Source of the DNA: JACVRM01 sp963839815
Lineage (GTDB): Bacteria; Actinomycetota; Thermoleophilia; Gaiellales; Gaiellaceae
Direction of reading: 5' to 3'
Assembly (NCBI GenBank): GCA_963839815.1
Contig: CAWIWF010000006.1
Coordinates: 186,001-250,000 of the forward strand
Length of the DNA: 64,000 nucleotides
Shown here: positions 54,101-62,139 of the stretch, piece after piece
How the letters are laid out: each line of letters starts with the position of its first letter
Position numbering within the stretch: position 1 is the first letter of the stretch
The notes under the pieces: generated by a model
The model's database searches: none
Told to the model about the DNA's origin: nothing
Seen by the model: the letters and a program-made list of their open reading frames with translations, nothing else
Made by a program: the position numbers and the translations under genes

Positions 54101-54183
54101 CGTACCTCGTCTCGAAGCGCGCCGGGAACTGGCAGTACCACCCGTACTACTCCATCCTGCTCGACCAGATCTGGGTCCGCTGA
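51106..54183 (+). CDS. Receptor-like fusion: nucleotide cyclase, membrane helix, beta-propeller, family-5 solute-binding domain
   Basis: 1025-residue fusion. Residues 1-~165 are a class III cyclase (TFLFTDIEGSTRL and DTQGDSFFIVF with metal aspartates; AVHRAARISAAGHGGQILLS). One helix (~200-220) follows, then a seven-bladed YVTN/NHL-like propeller (~235-508; repeats GxVWVxNxxDGTVSRIDP), then a full SBP_bac_5 domain (~520-1025; IDPALANDPFSSLAFSMVYD ... FPRALERTF-like RPEDFRRALERTF). The cyclase is cytoplasmic and the ligand-binding parts should be outside, so it may be a receptor cyclase. The substrate-specifying Lys of canonical cyclases is Asp. No ATG/GTG/TTG precedes 51106 in frame, yet conserved LPTGTV lies upstream, after AAGGAG and ACG at 51061. 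Confidence 0.85.
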   Translation: MTFLFTDIEGSTRLEREFRERYGEVLAEHQRLLRSTFTRHGGREIDTQGDSFFIVFPRARDAVAAAVEAQRTLGTHAWPDEQQVRVRIGMHTGEASLSDGRYAGLAVHRAARISAAGHGGQILLSASTRDVVEDDLPSGQQLRDLGEQGLKDLPRPERVFQLVADDLPSDFPPLKTLAQQELAEAAQAALGSPWWRRYRLVVLFAAVVTAAVVTGVLLVKGGSEATATQVGANTLGLIDPGSGKIGDQISVDRAPTGVARSEDAVWVTNAHDGTVSRVDPTTRSLRQTIQVGNSPSGIAVGAGSVWVANYSDGTVSRIDPEADDEIAQTIEVGNGPLAIAVGEGSVWVTNSADRTVSRIDPEDGSVNQTISTDAVGRGITVGGGSVWITDESSNRVARIDPATNSVAETISVGNGPAGIAFGGRAVWVANAIDGTVSRIDPADASVTAFSVPGGPSAVSVRNGRVWVSAEFAERLVRIDPVDGTVIGSAAIGNRPKGVVVTDQGVWVAVQASGRGHRGGRLIVVSEDLTSIDPALANDPFSSLAFSMVYDGLTGFRRVGGSEGTQPVPNLAVSIPAARDGGRTYTFRLRPAVRYTSGRIVRPEDFRRALERTFELGGSLTEQQTGLKAVAGADSCSRGRPCDLSKGVDTRGDSITFRLSRPSPFFLFDVSGLYPVPPETPSKDVGTNAIPGTGPYMIESYVPGRQLKLVRNPHFRVWSEAARPDGYADEIVFRLGLDDQRDLSAIAKGRADVSLVVPPDRLSELKPRYAPQLHEVPDRATTFVFMDTRRPPFDDIRVRRALNFAIDRRRVVELHGGPGVAQVTCQVITPTVPGFVRYCPYTLDPRPSGEWTAPDLGKARQLISASRTRGTRVTVWTFRPYFAKEGRYVVSLLRELGYRAQLRELKDLATYFNALQDTQAQSGFAGWFGGTHGFHLLDTLRCDFAQNWGRFCDPAIDRQVRQSLKLLSTDPDEAARIWARVDRRLVDLAPWVPLFTPRTAYLVSKRAGNWQYHPYYSILLDQIWVR

Positions 54184-54218
54184 GGGCGTGGCGCACGGCG
54201 ACCGGTCGATGAGAGCAC

Positions 54219-54233
54219 GTAACAGACTGTTAC
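54219..54233 (-). repeat. 15-bp palindrome GTAACAG-T-CTGTTAC overlapping a stop codon
   Basis: Perfect 7-bp arms (minus-strand centre T). It supplies the TAA stop (54232-54230) of the M20 gene and lies 36 nt past the end of the convergent fusion gene. Same family as 1635, 45031 and 45143. Confidence 0.65.
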
Positions 54234-55340
54234 CTGCTCGGATCGCCAGTCGTCTCGATCGCCCCGGCGTCGTCCGGTGCCGCGAGTCGACCGATAGCTC
54301 CCGCCATCACGTCCACGGCGAGCGCAATGTCCTCCGGGCTCGAGTACTCCTCCGGGCAGTGGCTGACGCCGCCGGCCAGGCTGCGGACGAAGAGCATCCC
54401 GCCTGCCACGCCGGCCGCGGCCAGCACGGCCGCGTCGTGGCCCGCCCAGGAGACGAGCTCCGGCGCCGGTAGCCCCCGCGCGGCGAGCTCGTCGGAGAGC
54501 GCCGCCCGGACGGCCGCGTCCATCCCCACCGGCCGCTCGTGCGCGGCCAGCTCGACATCCGAGCTCTTCAGCCAGCCGGGCGAGCGCGCCGGCCTCCGGC
54601 GCGCGGATGTCGAGCGAGAGGGTCACGCGGCCCGGCACCACGTTCGACGCGCCGGGCTCCACCTCGACCTGGCCGACCGTGGCGACCGACCCCTCGATCG
54701 CGAGCGCCGCGTCCCGTGCGCGCAGCACGAACTCGGCCGCCTGCACAAGCGCATCGAAGCGACCGGCCATCGGCGTCGTGCCCGCGTGGCCCGCCGCGCC
54801 CTCGAAGACGAGCGTCCGCCGCGCGTAGCCCGCCACCGCCGTGACGATCCCGAGCGGCGCGCCCGCATCTGCAAGCCGCCGGCCCTGCTCGACGTGCAGC
54901 TCGAGGAAGGCGCCCGGCAGCGCCGCGCCCGACCGCACGAGCGCGTGGCTCCCCTGGCAGCCGGTCTCCTCGGCGCGGAAGACAGCTACGCCCAGCGTCC
55001 GCTCCTGCCGCCCCAGCAGCACGATCGCCTCGAGTCCGGCGACCACGCCGAGCGCCCCGTCGTACTTGCCGCCCCGCGGCACCGAGTCGAGATGCGAGCC
55101 GGTCCAGACCTCCGGCAGCTCCGGGCGGATCCCGGCCAACCTCCCGACGAGGTTGCCCGGGCCGTCGCGCTCCACCTCGAGCCCCGCGGCGGCCATCCAG
55201 CCGGCGGCCACCTCGAGCGCCTCGTCCTCCTCCGCGCTCCAGCCGGGCCGGTTCGCCCCCGGCCCGCCGCCGATCGCGTACAGCTGCTCGAGTCGGTCCC
55301 CGAGAACGCCCGCCGGTAACCGGTTTACGATCGCGCCCAC
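54230..55340 (-). CDS. Allantoate amidohydrolase / ureidoglycolate hydrolase-like M20 enzyme (frameshifted)
   Basis: Zinc M20 amidohydrolase of the AllC/HyuC group (~370 residues if repaired). First frame: WTGSHLDSVPRGGKYDGALG (metal His/Asp), FRAEETGCQGSHALV, LHVEQGRRL, VFEGAAGHAGTTPMAGR and SNVVPGRVTLSLDIR. Second frame after a shift near nt 54570: VSWAGHDAAVLAAAGVAGGM and SHCPEEYSSPEDIALAVDV. It should hydrolyse allantoate or an N-carbamoyl amino acid; purine context favours allantoate. GTG at 55340. It is divergent from the purine permease with 27 nt between starts. No allantoinase is seen. Confidence 0.82.
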
Positions 55341-55367
55341 GCGTCCCCCGCCCTAAGGAGCAGCTCG

Positions 55368-56891
55368 ATGGAGCAGCTGGCACGGTTCTTCCGCTTCGAC
55401 GAGAACATGACGACGCTCGGTCGCGACACGGTCGCAGGCGTCACGACGTTCATCGTCATGTCCTACATCATCTTCGTGAACCCGGCGATCCTCGGGTTCG
55501 CAGGCGCCGGCGACCTGGAGGCGATCGGCCTCCCGTTCGACGCCGTCCTCACGTCCACCTGTCTCGTCGCGGGCGTGATGACGATCGCGATGGGCCTCTT
55601 CACTAACCGGGCGTTCGCGATCGCGCCCGGGCTCGGGCTCAACGCCTTCGTCGCGTTCACCCTCGTCGCCGGGGAGGGCCTCGGCTTCCCGGAGGCAATG
55701 GGTCTCGTCGTCATCGAGGGTCTCGCGATCACGATTCTCGTCGTCGTCGGCCTGCGCGAGAAGATCATGCGAGCGATCCCGCTCGAGCTGAAGAAGGCGA
55801 TCGCCGTCGGCATCGGGCTCTTCATCGGCTTCATTGGGCTCACCAACGCCGGCCTCGTCATCCGCGGCGGCGGCACCCCTGTCGACCTGGCCGAGTTCAC
55901 GACCTGGACGGTGCTCATCGCCCTGCTCGGGCTGACGATCACCGTCGTCCTGCGGGCGCGCGGCATCCCCGGCGACCTGCTGGTCGGCATCGTGCTCACG
56001 ACCGTCGTGGCCACGATCATCAACTGGGCCAACGACTACGAGGTCTACCCGCGGGAGCTCGGCTACGCCCGCTGGCCCGACGACATCTTCGACGCACCGA
56101 ACTTCGGGCTCGTCGGCGAGATCAGCTTCGACGCCTTCTCGACACTGCCGGTCCTCGCGGCGGTCGCCTTCGTGTTCACGCTGATGATCAGCGACTTCTT
56201 CGACACGATGGGCACGCTCGTCGGCGTCGGCAAGCAGGCGGGCTACCTCGACGAGCGGGGCGAGCTCCCCGAGATCCAGAAGCCGCTGCTGGTGGACTCG
56301 ATCGCCGCCAGCGTCGGCGGCTTCGCCTCCGCGTCGTCCGCGACGACGTACATCGAGTCGGCGGCCGGCGTCGGCGTCGGCGGCCGCACTGGCTGGGTGA
56401 GCGTGATCACCGGCGCGCTCTTCTTCCCGTTCATGTTCATCGCGCCGCTGATCGGGATGGTGCCGCCACAGGCCACCGCGGCGGCGCTGATCATCGTCGC
56501 CTACCTGATGATCACCGTGCTGTCCGAGGCCGAGGAGGAGGCCGACGTCGCCGAGGGGACGCTCATGGGCCAGGACGCGCCCACGCAGGGCCGCGTCGAC
56601 GAGCCGCTCACCTCGCCGCGGCGCGACGTCGTCACCCCCACCGGCCGCGTGATCGCCGGCATCAACTTCCAGGATCTGGCGCTCGGCCTCGGCGCGGCGC
56701 TGACGATCATGATGATGCCGTTCACGTTCTCGATCGCCGACGGCATCGCCTTCGGCTTCATCTCCTACGTGGTCGTGCGCACGGCGCAGGGGCTCTGGCA
56801 GCAGGTACACCCGCTGATGTGGGTGGCCAGTGCCGCCTTCGCCCTCTACTTCCTGGTGCCGATCCTGCAGCAGGAGCTCAGCTGGATCTAG
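55368..56891 (+). CDS. AzgA-type purine permease (NCS2)
   Basis: 507-residue transporter of the AzgA/PbuG branch: MEQLARFFRFDENMTTLGRD start, TFIVMSYIIFVNPAILGFAG, TNRAFAIAPGLGLNAFVAFT, FDTMGTLVGVGKQAG, and ASASSATTYIESAAGVGVGG (NCS2 core). It imports adenine, guanine or hypoxanthine by proton symport. An extra hydrophilic, acidic insert (~residues 385-425) separates two late helices and is cytoplasmic by inference. AAGGAG lies upstream of the ATG. Confidence 0.93.
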   Translation: MEQLARFFRFDENMTTLGRDTVAGVTTFIVMSYIIFVNPAILGFAGAGDLEAIGLPFDAVLTSTCLVAGVMTIAMGLFTNRAFAIAPGLGLNAFVAFTLVAGEGLGFPEAMGLVVIEGLAITILVVVGLREKIMRAIPLELKKAIAVGIGLFIGFIGLTNAGLVIRGGGTPVDLAEFTTWTVLIALLGLTITVVLRARGIPGDLLVGIVLTTVVATIINWANDYEVYPRELGYARWPDDIFDAPNFGLVGEISFDAFSTLPVLAAVAFVFTLMISDFFDTMGTLVGVGKQAGYLDERGELPEIQKPLLVDSIAASVGGFASASSATTYIESAAGVGVGGRTGWVSVITGALFFPFMFIAPLIGMVPPQATAAALIIVAYLMITVLSEAEEEADVAEGTLMGQDAPTQGRVDEPLTSPRRDVVTPTGRVIAGINFQDLALGLGAALTIMMMPFTFSIADGIAFGFISYVVVRTAQGLWQQVHPLMWVASAAFALYFLVPILQQELSWI

Positions 56892-56918
56892 CGTCGCGGC
56901 GCGAAGCGCCGCTCGCAT

Positions 56919-57013
56919 CGTGGGGGAAGCCCGGCTTCCCCCACGAGCCCCCTCGTTGGTCTGACGCGCCGGGGCCGCGCTGTGCCTGCGGGCGGCGGAG
57001 CCGCCCTCCGGCG
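56919..57013 (-). repeat. Composite hairpin repeat, reverse copy
   Basis: A GGGGGAAGCC/GGCTTCCCCC hairpin (56919-56945) followed by the standard segments and head in reverse order. The remainder of 56892-57213 shows no gene. Confidence 0.75.
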
Positions 57014-57213
57014 ACGAACGACGTGACAGCGACACGGCCCCGCTCGTTGCCTTCGAAGACTGGGGCCGGGACACAGGAACCATGTCCCTCGCCGCTGCGG
57101 CGCTGCCCTGCCCGCCCGAGTCTCACGCCGGGCGAAGCCCGGCTTCGGCGGACGTATATGCCGGACCGACCGGCAGCCGCCTTACCGAGACTGCGGTTCC
57201 CCTCGCCCTCTTT

Positions 57214-57885
57214 CTACTGCCCCTCGACCACGGGAACCGGATCGCCGGGGACGGCCAGCGGGGAGCGGGCCAGGAGGCTGAACGAGAGCTCGACCACCGG
57301 GCCGATCAGCAGGGCGAACGCGATCGTGCCGACGCCGAAGGTGCCGCCGAGGACGATGCCGACCACCAGGACGGAGAGCTCGATCAGGCCGCGGACGAGG
57401 CCGATGCGCGCTCCCGAGCGCCGCGAGAGGACGAGCATCAGCGAGTCGCGGGGGCCGGCGCCGAACGCGGCGCCGATGTAGAACGCCGAGCCGATCCCGA
57501 ACAGCGCGAGGCCAATCGGCAGCAGCGCCACGCGCACGGCCAGGCTCTGCTCGTCCAGGTCGGAGACGAGCGGCACGGCAATGAGCAGGTCGAGGAAGAC
57601 GCCGATCAGCACCGCGTTCGCGACCGTGCCGATCCACGGGCGCTCGCCGAGCGACCAGGCGAGCAGCAGGACGAGCAGACCGACGGCGATGTTCGCGAGC
57701 CCGAACGAGAGCGGTGTCTGCCGCTGGAGCCCCTGGTTGAGCACATCCCAGGGAGACAGCCCGAGCTCCGACTCCAGCAAGGCCACGATCCCGCACGAGA
57801 AGAGGAACAGGCCGCCGACCAGGCTGACGCCCCGCACCACCACCCCGCCCCGGACCGCAGGCGGCGGCCGGCGCAACTCAGCCAC
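57214..57885 (-). CDS. YczE/YitT-like membrane protein
   Basis: 223-residue protein with five or six helices: LFLFSCGIVALLESELGLSP, WDVLNQGLQ, GIGSAFYIGAAFGAGPRDSL and the C-terminal GTFGVGTIAFALLIGPVVEL are the YczE/YyaS family pattern. Function unknown. The frame is open to 57921, but that stretch is a copy of a hairpin repeat, so GTG 57885 is preferred; the true start may be further in. Confidence 0.82.
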   Translation of the reverse strand: MAELRRPPPAVRGGVVVRGVSLVGGLFLFSCGIVALLESELGLSPWDVLNQGLQRQTPLSFGLANIAVGLLVLLLAWSLGERPWIGTVANAVLIGVFLDLLIAVPLVSDLDEQSLAVRVALLPIGLALFGIGSAFYIGAAFGAGPRDSLMLVLSRRSGARIGLVRGLIELSVLVVGIVLGGTFGVGTIAFALLIGPVVELSFSLLARSPLAVPGDPVPVVEGQ

Positions 57886-57900
57886 AGAGGAAGGGGGCAA

Positions 57901-58020
57901 GGGGAGCCGCAGGTTCCCCACTGGACGGCGGTCGGGACTGCGGGCTCTCAGGTATCAGCAGCCCCCGCGCCCGGGTCATGCCAGCGTCACTGCGGGTCAG
58001 TCCCCTGTGGGGACAGACCC
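57901..58020. repeat. GGGGAACC-family hairpin and REP-like hairpin
   Basis: GGGGA-G-CC / GG-T-TCCCC at 57901-57919 is the second copy of the 4537 family, and GGGTC-A-GTCCCC / GGGGAC-A-GACCC at 57994-58020 is a near-identical copy of the 2524 hairpin. They lie between the YczE-like and aldehyde dehydrogenase genes. Confidence 0.65.
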
Positions 58021-58044
58021 TTTCGGGCTCTGCGCCGTCGAGGC

Positions 58045-59517
58045 TCAGAGCCCGAACGGATTGAACGGCTTGGCGGAGGTGGAGTGGATGACGCTCTTCG
58101 TCTCGAGGTACTCGTCGAGCGTCTCGAGCCCGAGCTCACGACCGAAGCCGGACTGCTTGTAGCCGCCGAAGGGCACGCCGGGAAAGGCCGTATACGGCAT
58201 GTTGATCCCGACCGTGCCCGACTGGATGCGCCGCGCCAGCCGGTGGCCGCGGCCGGGATCGCCCGTCCAGACCGTGGCGTACAGCCCGTAGCGCACGTCA
58301 TTCGCGAGCCGCACCGCGTCGCGCTCGTCCTCGAAGCGCATGACGGCGACGACGGGGCCGAAGATCTCCTCCTGGCCGGCCTCGGTGCGACTCTCGACCC
58401 CGGCCAGAACCGTCGGCGGGTAGAAGGCGCCGGGCCCGTCCGCAGGCTCGCCGCCGGTCGTCACTTCGGCGCCGTCGCCGCGGCTGCGCTCGACGAAGCC
58501 GTGGACGCGCTCGCGGTGCTCGGGCGAGATCAGCGAGCCCATCTGGGTGTCGGAGTCGAGCGGGTCGCCCACGGTCACGCGGCCGGCCGCGTCGGTGAGG
58601 CGCTGAACGAACTCGTCGTAGATCGACGCCTCGACGAGCACACGCGAGCGAGCCTCGCAGCTCTGCCCGGCGGAGTAGTAGATCGACCAGGCCGCGCTCG
58701 GAGCCGCGTCGTCGAGATCGGCGTCGGCGAAGACGAGGTTGGGGCTCTTGCCGCCGAGCTCGAGGAGGAGCCGCTTCGGCCCCTCGGCCGCCATCCGCAT
58801 CACCTCGGCGCCCGTCTCGGTGGAGCCGGTGAACGCGACCGCGCTGATCCCCGGATGGCGCACGAGGTGCGCGCCCACGATCGTGCCGGGGCCGGGGACA
58901 ACATTGAGGACGCCGGGCGGGATGCCGACCTCCGCTGCGAGCTCGGCCAGGCGGAGCGCCGTCAATGGCGTCTTCGAGTCGGGCTTGAGCACGACTGCGC
59001 ACCCGGCGGCGAGCGCCGGCGCCAGCTTCCAGGTCGTCATCATCAGCGGGTAGTTCCACGGGACGATCTGGCCGACGACACCGACCGGCTCGCGCAGCGT
59101 GTAGTAGTGCAGCGAACCGCCGATCGGGTTGGCCGTGCCGCGGATCGAGCCGACGGCGGAGGCGTAGAAGCGGAAGTTCTCGATCCCCTGGTGCAGCTCC
59201 GCCTTCACCGACGAGATCGCCTTGCCGACGTTGCGCGTCTCCAGCTCGGCGAGCTCCTTGCGGTTGGCGAGCATCGCGTCGGCAAGCGCGTGCAGCAGGC
59301 GCGAACGCTCCGTCGGCGGCGTCTTCCCCCAGGGGCCGGCCAGAGCCGCCTGTGCCGCTTCGACAGCGCGGTCGACGTCCGCCTCGGAGGCGACCGCGAC
59401 GCGGGCGAGCCGCTCTCCGGTCGCAGGCTCCGCCAGCTCGGCGACGCCGCCCGATGCCGGCTCGGCTGCCTCACCGTCGATGAACAGCCCGTACTCGCGG
59501 TCGGTCGTCACGGACAC
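58045..59517 (-). CDS. NAD(P)-dependent aldehyde dehydrogenase
   Basis: 490-residue ALDH superfamily enzyme: VPWNYPLMMTTWKLAPALAA (cofactor), FTGSTETG, the base Glu in LLELGGKSPN, nucleophile Cys in SAGQSCEARSRV, and EEIFGPVVAVMRF. Sequence style is closest to betaine-aldehyde or generic medium-chain aldehyde dehydrogenases; the substrate is uncertain. It is not a PaaZ-type fusion. GTG at 59517. Confidence 0.9.
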   Translation of the reverse strand: MSVTTDREYGLFIDGEAAEPASGGVAELAEPATGERLARVAVASEADVDRAVEAAQAALAGPWGKTPPTERSRLLHALADAMLANRKELAELETRNVGKAISSVKAELHQGIENFRFYASAVGSIRGTANPIGGSLHYYTLREPVGVVGQIVPWNYPLMMTTWKLAPALAAGCAVVLKPDSKTPLTALRLAELAAEVGIPPGVLNVVPGPGTIVGAHLVRHPGISAVAFTGSTETGAEVMRMAAEGPKRLLLELGGKSPNLVFADADLDDAAPSAAWSIYYSAGQSCEARSRVLVEASIYDEFVQRLTDAAGRVTVGDPLDSDTQMGSLISPEHRERVHGFVERSRGDGAEVTTGGEPADGPGAFYPPTVLAGVESRTEAGQEEIFGPVVAVMRFEDERDAVRLANDVRYGLYATVWTGDPGRGHRLARRIQSGTVGINMPYTAFPGVPFGGYKQSGFGRELGLETLDEYLETKSVIHSTSAKPFNPFGL

Positions 59518-59575
59518 GGCGGGACTCTAACCACGCCGCCGTTTGTCCCGGCAGCGGTGCGGGTACACCGGCCGC

Positions 59576-59827
59576 ATGACCGACGTCGTCCACGTCGAGG
59601 CCGCCCGCGTTCCGGACCGCGACCGCCTGCTGGAGCTGCTCGTCGCGCAGGGCCTGCCGGCGGAAGCTGAGGGCGAGGTCGACATCCGCATCCCGTGCGC
59701 GGACGATGACGGCGGCGCCGGCGACGACGTACTCGCCTCGGTCGAGGGCGTGATCCTCGACCTGGGCGCACCGTTCGTGCCGGTCAAGCACGACGGCGTC
59801 ATCTACGTCCGCCCGCCGACCTCCTAG
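59576..59827 (+). CDS. Small conserved-looking protein of unknown function
   Basis: 83 residues, MTDVVHVEAARVPDRDRLLE, acidic, ending in a beta-rich segment (VPVKHDGVIYVRPPTS). No motif recognised. ATG at 59576; it overlaps the thiolase stop on the other strand by 4 nt. Third-position GC preference fits coding. Confidence 0.55.
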   Translation: MTDVVHVEAARVPDRDRLLELLVAQGLPAEAEGEVDIRIPCADDDGGAGDDVLASVEGVILDLGAPFVPVKHDGVIYVRPPTS

Positions 59828-61002
59828 GCCGCCGGCTCGCTCGGACGGCGCTCGAACAGCGCCGCCTGGCCCTGGCCGACGCCCACGCAGAGCGTCGCGA
59901 GCCCGTAGCGGCCCCCGCGCCGGCGGAGCTCGTGGAGGAGCGTCACCACCAGCCTGGCGCCGCTCATCCCGAGCGGATGCCCGATCGCGATCGCCCCGCC
60001 GTTGACGTTGACGCGTTGGGCGTCAAGGCCGAGCTCACGAATCACCGCCAGGCTCTGGGAGGCGAACGCCTCGTTGAGCTCGACCAGGTCGAGCTGCTCG
60101 ACGCCGACGCCCGCTCGCTTCAGGAGCTTGCGCACAGCGGGAACCGGCCCGATCCCCATCACACGCGGATCGACGCCGGCAACCGCGCTGGCGACGAAGG
60201 TGCCGAGCGGCTCGGCACCGAGCTCGCGCGCGCGGCTCTCGCTGGCGATGACGAGCGCCGCCGCGCCGTCGTTGAGCCCGCTGGAGTTGCCGGCCGTGAC
60301 CGTGCCGTCCGTCCGGAACGCGGGCTTGAGCCCGGCGAGCTTCTCGGCGCTCGTGTCGGGGCGGGGATGCTCGTCGCGCTCGAGACCGGCGACGGGCACG
60401 AGCTCGTCCGAGAAGTCCGCCGCGGCCCAGCGACGCTGCGACTCGAGCGCGAAGGCGTCCTGCTCGTCACGCGACACCCCCCAGCGCTCGGCGACGTTCT
60501 CGCCTGTCTCGCCCATGGACTCGAGGGGGAACATCGCCTCCAGCTTCGGGTTGGGGAAGCGCCAGCCGAGGGTCGTGTCCCAGGCGGTCTGGTTCCCGCG
60601 CGGGAACGCATCGTCCGCCTTGGGCAGGACGAGCGGCGCACGACTCATCGACTCGACGCCGCCAGCGACGAACAGGTCGCCGTCGCCTGCCGCGATCGCG
60701 TGGCAGGCGGAGACCACCGCCGAGAGACCGGAGGCACAGAGACGATTGACCGTGACCCCGGCGACCGACTCGGGCAGCCCAGCCAGGAGCGCAGCCATGC
60801 GCGCGACGTTGCGGTTGTCCTCGCCGGCCTGATTGGCACAGCCGAAGTACACGTCCTCGATCGCGTCGGCGTGCACTCCGGATCGCTCCACGGCAGCAGC
60901 GATCGCAGCGGCTGCGAGATCGTCCGGGCGCGTCTTCGCGAGCGCCCCGCCGTAGCGGCCCACCGGCGTGCGAACGGCGGCGATGACGAGGGCGCGGCTC
61001 AC
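59824..61002 (-). CDS. Thiolase, 3-oxoadipyl-CoA/PaaJ-like
   Basis: 392-residue thiolase II. Nucleophile Cys in TVNRLCASGLSAV, HPLG (AIAIGHPLGMSGARLV) and the second Cys in ATLCVGVGQGQA. DVYFGCANQAGEDNRNVARM and GNSSGLNDGAAAL are the pattern of PcaF/PaaJ, which cleave 3-oxoadipyl-CoA at the end of the beta-ketoadipate and phenylacetate routes. It would complete the paa cluster functionally though it lies ~19 kb away. Confidence 0.88.
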   Translation of the reverse strand: MSRALVIAAVRTPVGRYGGALAKTRPDDLAAAAIAAAVERSGVHADAIEDVYFGCANQAGEDNRNVARMAALLAGLPESVAGVTVNRLCASGLSAVVSACHAIAAGDGDLFVAGGVESMSRAPLVLPKADDAFPRGNQTAWDTTLGWRFPNPKLEAMFPLESMGETGENVAERWGVSRDEQDAFALESQRRWAAADFSDELVPVAGLERDEHPRPDTSAEKLAGLKPAFRTDGTVTAGNSSGLNDGAAALVIASESRARELGAEPLGTFVASAVAGVDPRVMGIGPVPAVRKLLKRAGVGVEQLDLVELNEAFASQSLAVIRELGLDAQRVNVNGGAIAIGHPLGMSGARLVVTLLHELRRRGGRYGLATLCVGVGQGQAALFERRPSEPAA

Positions 61003-61101
61003 GGCGCCAGTCTAGGAGCGTGATCGGCGTCAACCCGCCGTGACGCGGGATTCGGCGTGCAGGAGCGGGGGTACGGATGGCGCGACCGAGAGGAGGAATG
61101 A

Positions 61102-61251
61102 ATGTCTGGCTTGTTAATCCTGATCTTGATCATCCTGCTGCTCGCCGCCGTCGGTGGAGGCCTGTGGTTGCACAACCTGCTCTGGCTGCTGCTGATCGTC
61201 GCGCTCGTCGTGGTGGTGGTCGGAATGCTCTCCGGCCGCCGGGCGGTCTGA
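61102..61251 (+). CDS. 49-residue hydrophobic membrane protein
   Basis: ATG at 61102 behind AGAGGAGGA encodes a protein with two hydrophobic segments (MSGLLILILIILLLAAVGGG and LLWLLLIVALVVVVVGML) and a basic tail SGRRAV. It resembles the short lmo0937/DUF5670-type hydrophobic proteins that are often stress-induced. A GGGTACGGAT box lies 26 nt upstream. The size and two-helix layout are clear; the family is tentative. Confidence 0.65.
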   Translation: MSGLLILILIILLLAAVGGGLWLHNLLWLLLIVALVVVVVGMLSGRRAV

Positions 61252-61259
61252 GCCGGCGC

Positions 61260-62087
61260 CTAGGCGACGAACTCGAGGCGGACCGGGGCGGCGAACGCAC
61301 CGGCCGCCTCCCCGCGCTTGAGCAGCTCCTGCACGGCCTGCCGGCCTTCCTCGCCGTAGTCGCAGGTGAGGTCGTTGACGTACATGCCGACGAAGCGGTC
61401 GGTCAGGTCCTCCGGCAGGCCGCGCGCCCAGCGCCTGGCGTAGGCCAGCGCTTCCGGCCTGTTGTCGAGCCCGGCGCGGATGGAGGCCGCCAGGACGCGC
61501 GAGAGCCGGCGCAGGGTGTCCTCGCCGAGGTCACGCCTGGCGACGTTGACACCGAGCGGCAGCGGCAACCCGGTCTCGAGGAGCCACCATTCGCCGAGGT
61601 CGACGACCTTGTGCAGCCCTTCGGCCGCGTAGGTGAGCTGCCCCTCGTGGATGAGCAGGCCTGCCTGGGAGCGCCCGGCCTGAACCTCGCCCATGATCTG
61701 GTCGAAGGGCACCTCGCGGTAGCGGAAATCGCCGAGCAGGAGGCGGAGGAGCAGGAACGCCGTGGTCATCCGTCCGGGGACGGCGATCTCGACGCCGGCG
61801 AGCTCGTCCTGCGTCATCTTCTCGGCGGTGACGACGATCGGCCCGTAGCCCGCGCCCATGCTGGCTCCATGGGGGAGCAGGACGTAGCGGTCCTGGACGA
61901 ACGGGTACGCGTGCAGCGACAGCGCGGTCACCTCGAGACGCCCCTGGAGGGCCCACTCGTTGAGCGACTGGATGTCGGCGAGGACGTGCTCGAACTCGAA
62001 GCCGTCGACGTCGACGGCTCCCGAGGCAAGCCCCCAGAACATGAAGGCGTCGTCGGGGTCGGGGCTATGTCCAAGCCGGATCTGCAC
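61260..62087 (-). CDS. mqnD: Menaquinone biosynthesis enzyme MqnD-like (1,4-dihydroxy-6-naphthoate synthase)
   Basis: 275-residue periplasmic-binding-fold enzyme of the futalosine route. The start IRLGHSPDPDDAFMFWGLAS, then ALSLHAYPFVQDRYVLLPHG and SMGAGYGPIVVTAEKM, are the MqnA/MqnD pattern; DPDDAFMF and the GAGYGP loop favour MqnD over MqnA. It would convert cyclic dehypoxanthine futalosine to the naphthoate. The other mqn genes are elsewhere. ATG at 62087. Confidence 0.87.
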   Translation of the reverse strand: MQIRLGHSPDPDDAFMFWGLASGAVDVDGFEFEHVLADIQSLNEWALQGRLEVTALSLHAYPFVQDRYVLLPHGASMGAGYGPIVVTAEKMTQDELAGVEIAVPGRMTTAFLLLRLLLGDFRYREVPFDQIMGEVQAGRSQAGLLIHEGQLTYAAEGLHKVVDLGEWWLLETGLPLPLGVNVARRDLGEDTLRRLSRVLAASIRAGLDNRPEALAYARRWARGLPEDLTDRFVGMYVNDLTCDYGEEGRQAVQELLKRGEAAGAFAAPVRLEFVA

Positions 62088-62139
62088 CGCGCGCGGACGC
62101 TAGCAACGAGCCTCCGGGCTGGGCACGGATAACCGTCGA

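Noticed and set aside
58045..59517. Assignment of the aldehyde dehydrogenase as PaaZ
   Set aside because: PaaZ is a longer fusion with a hydratase domain; this protein is a plain 490-residue ALDH far from paaABCD.
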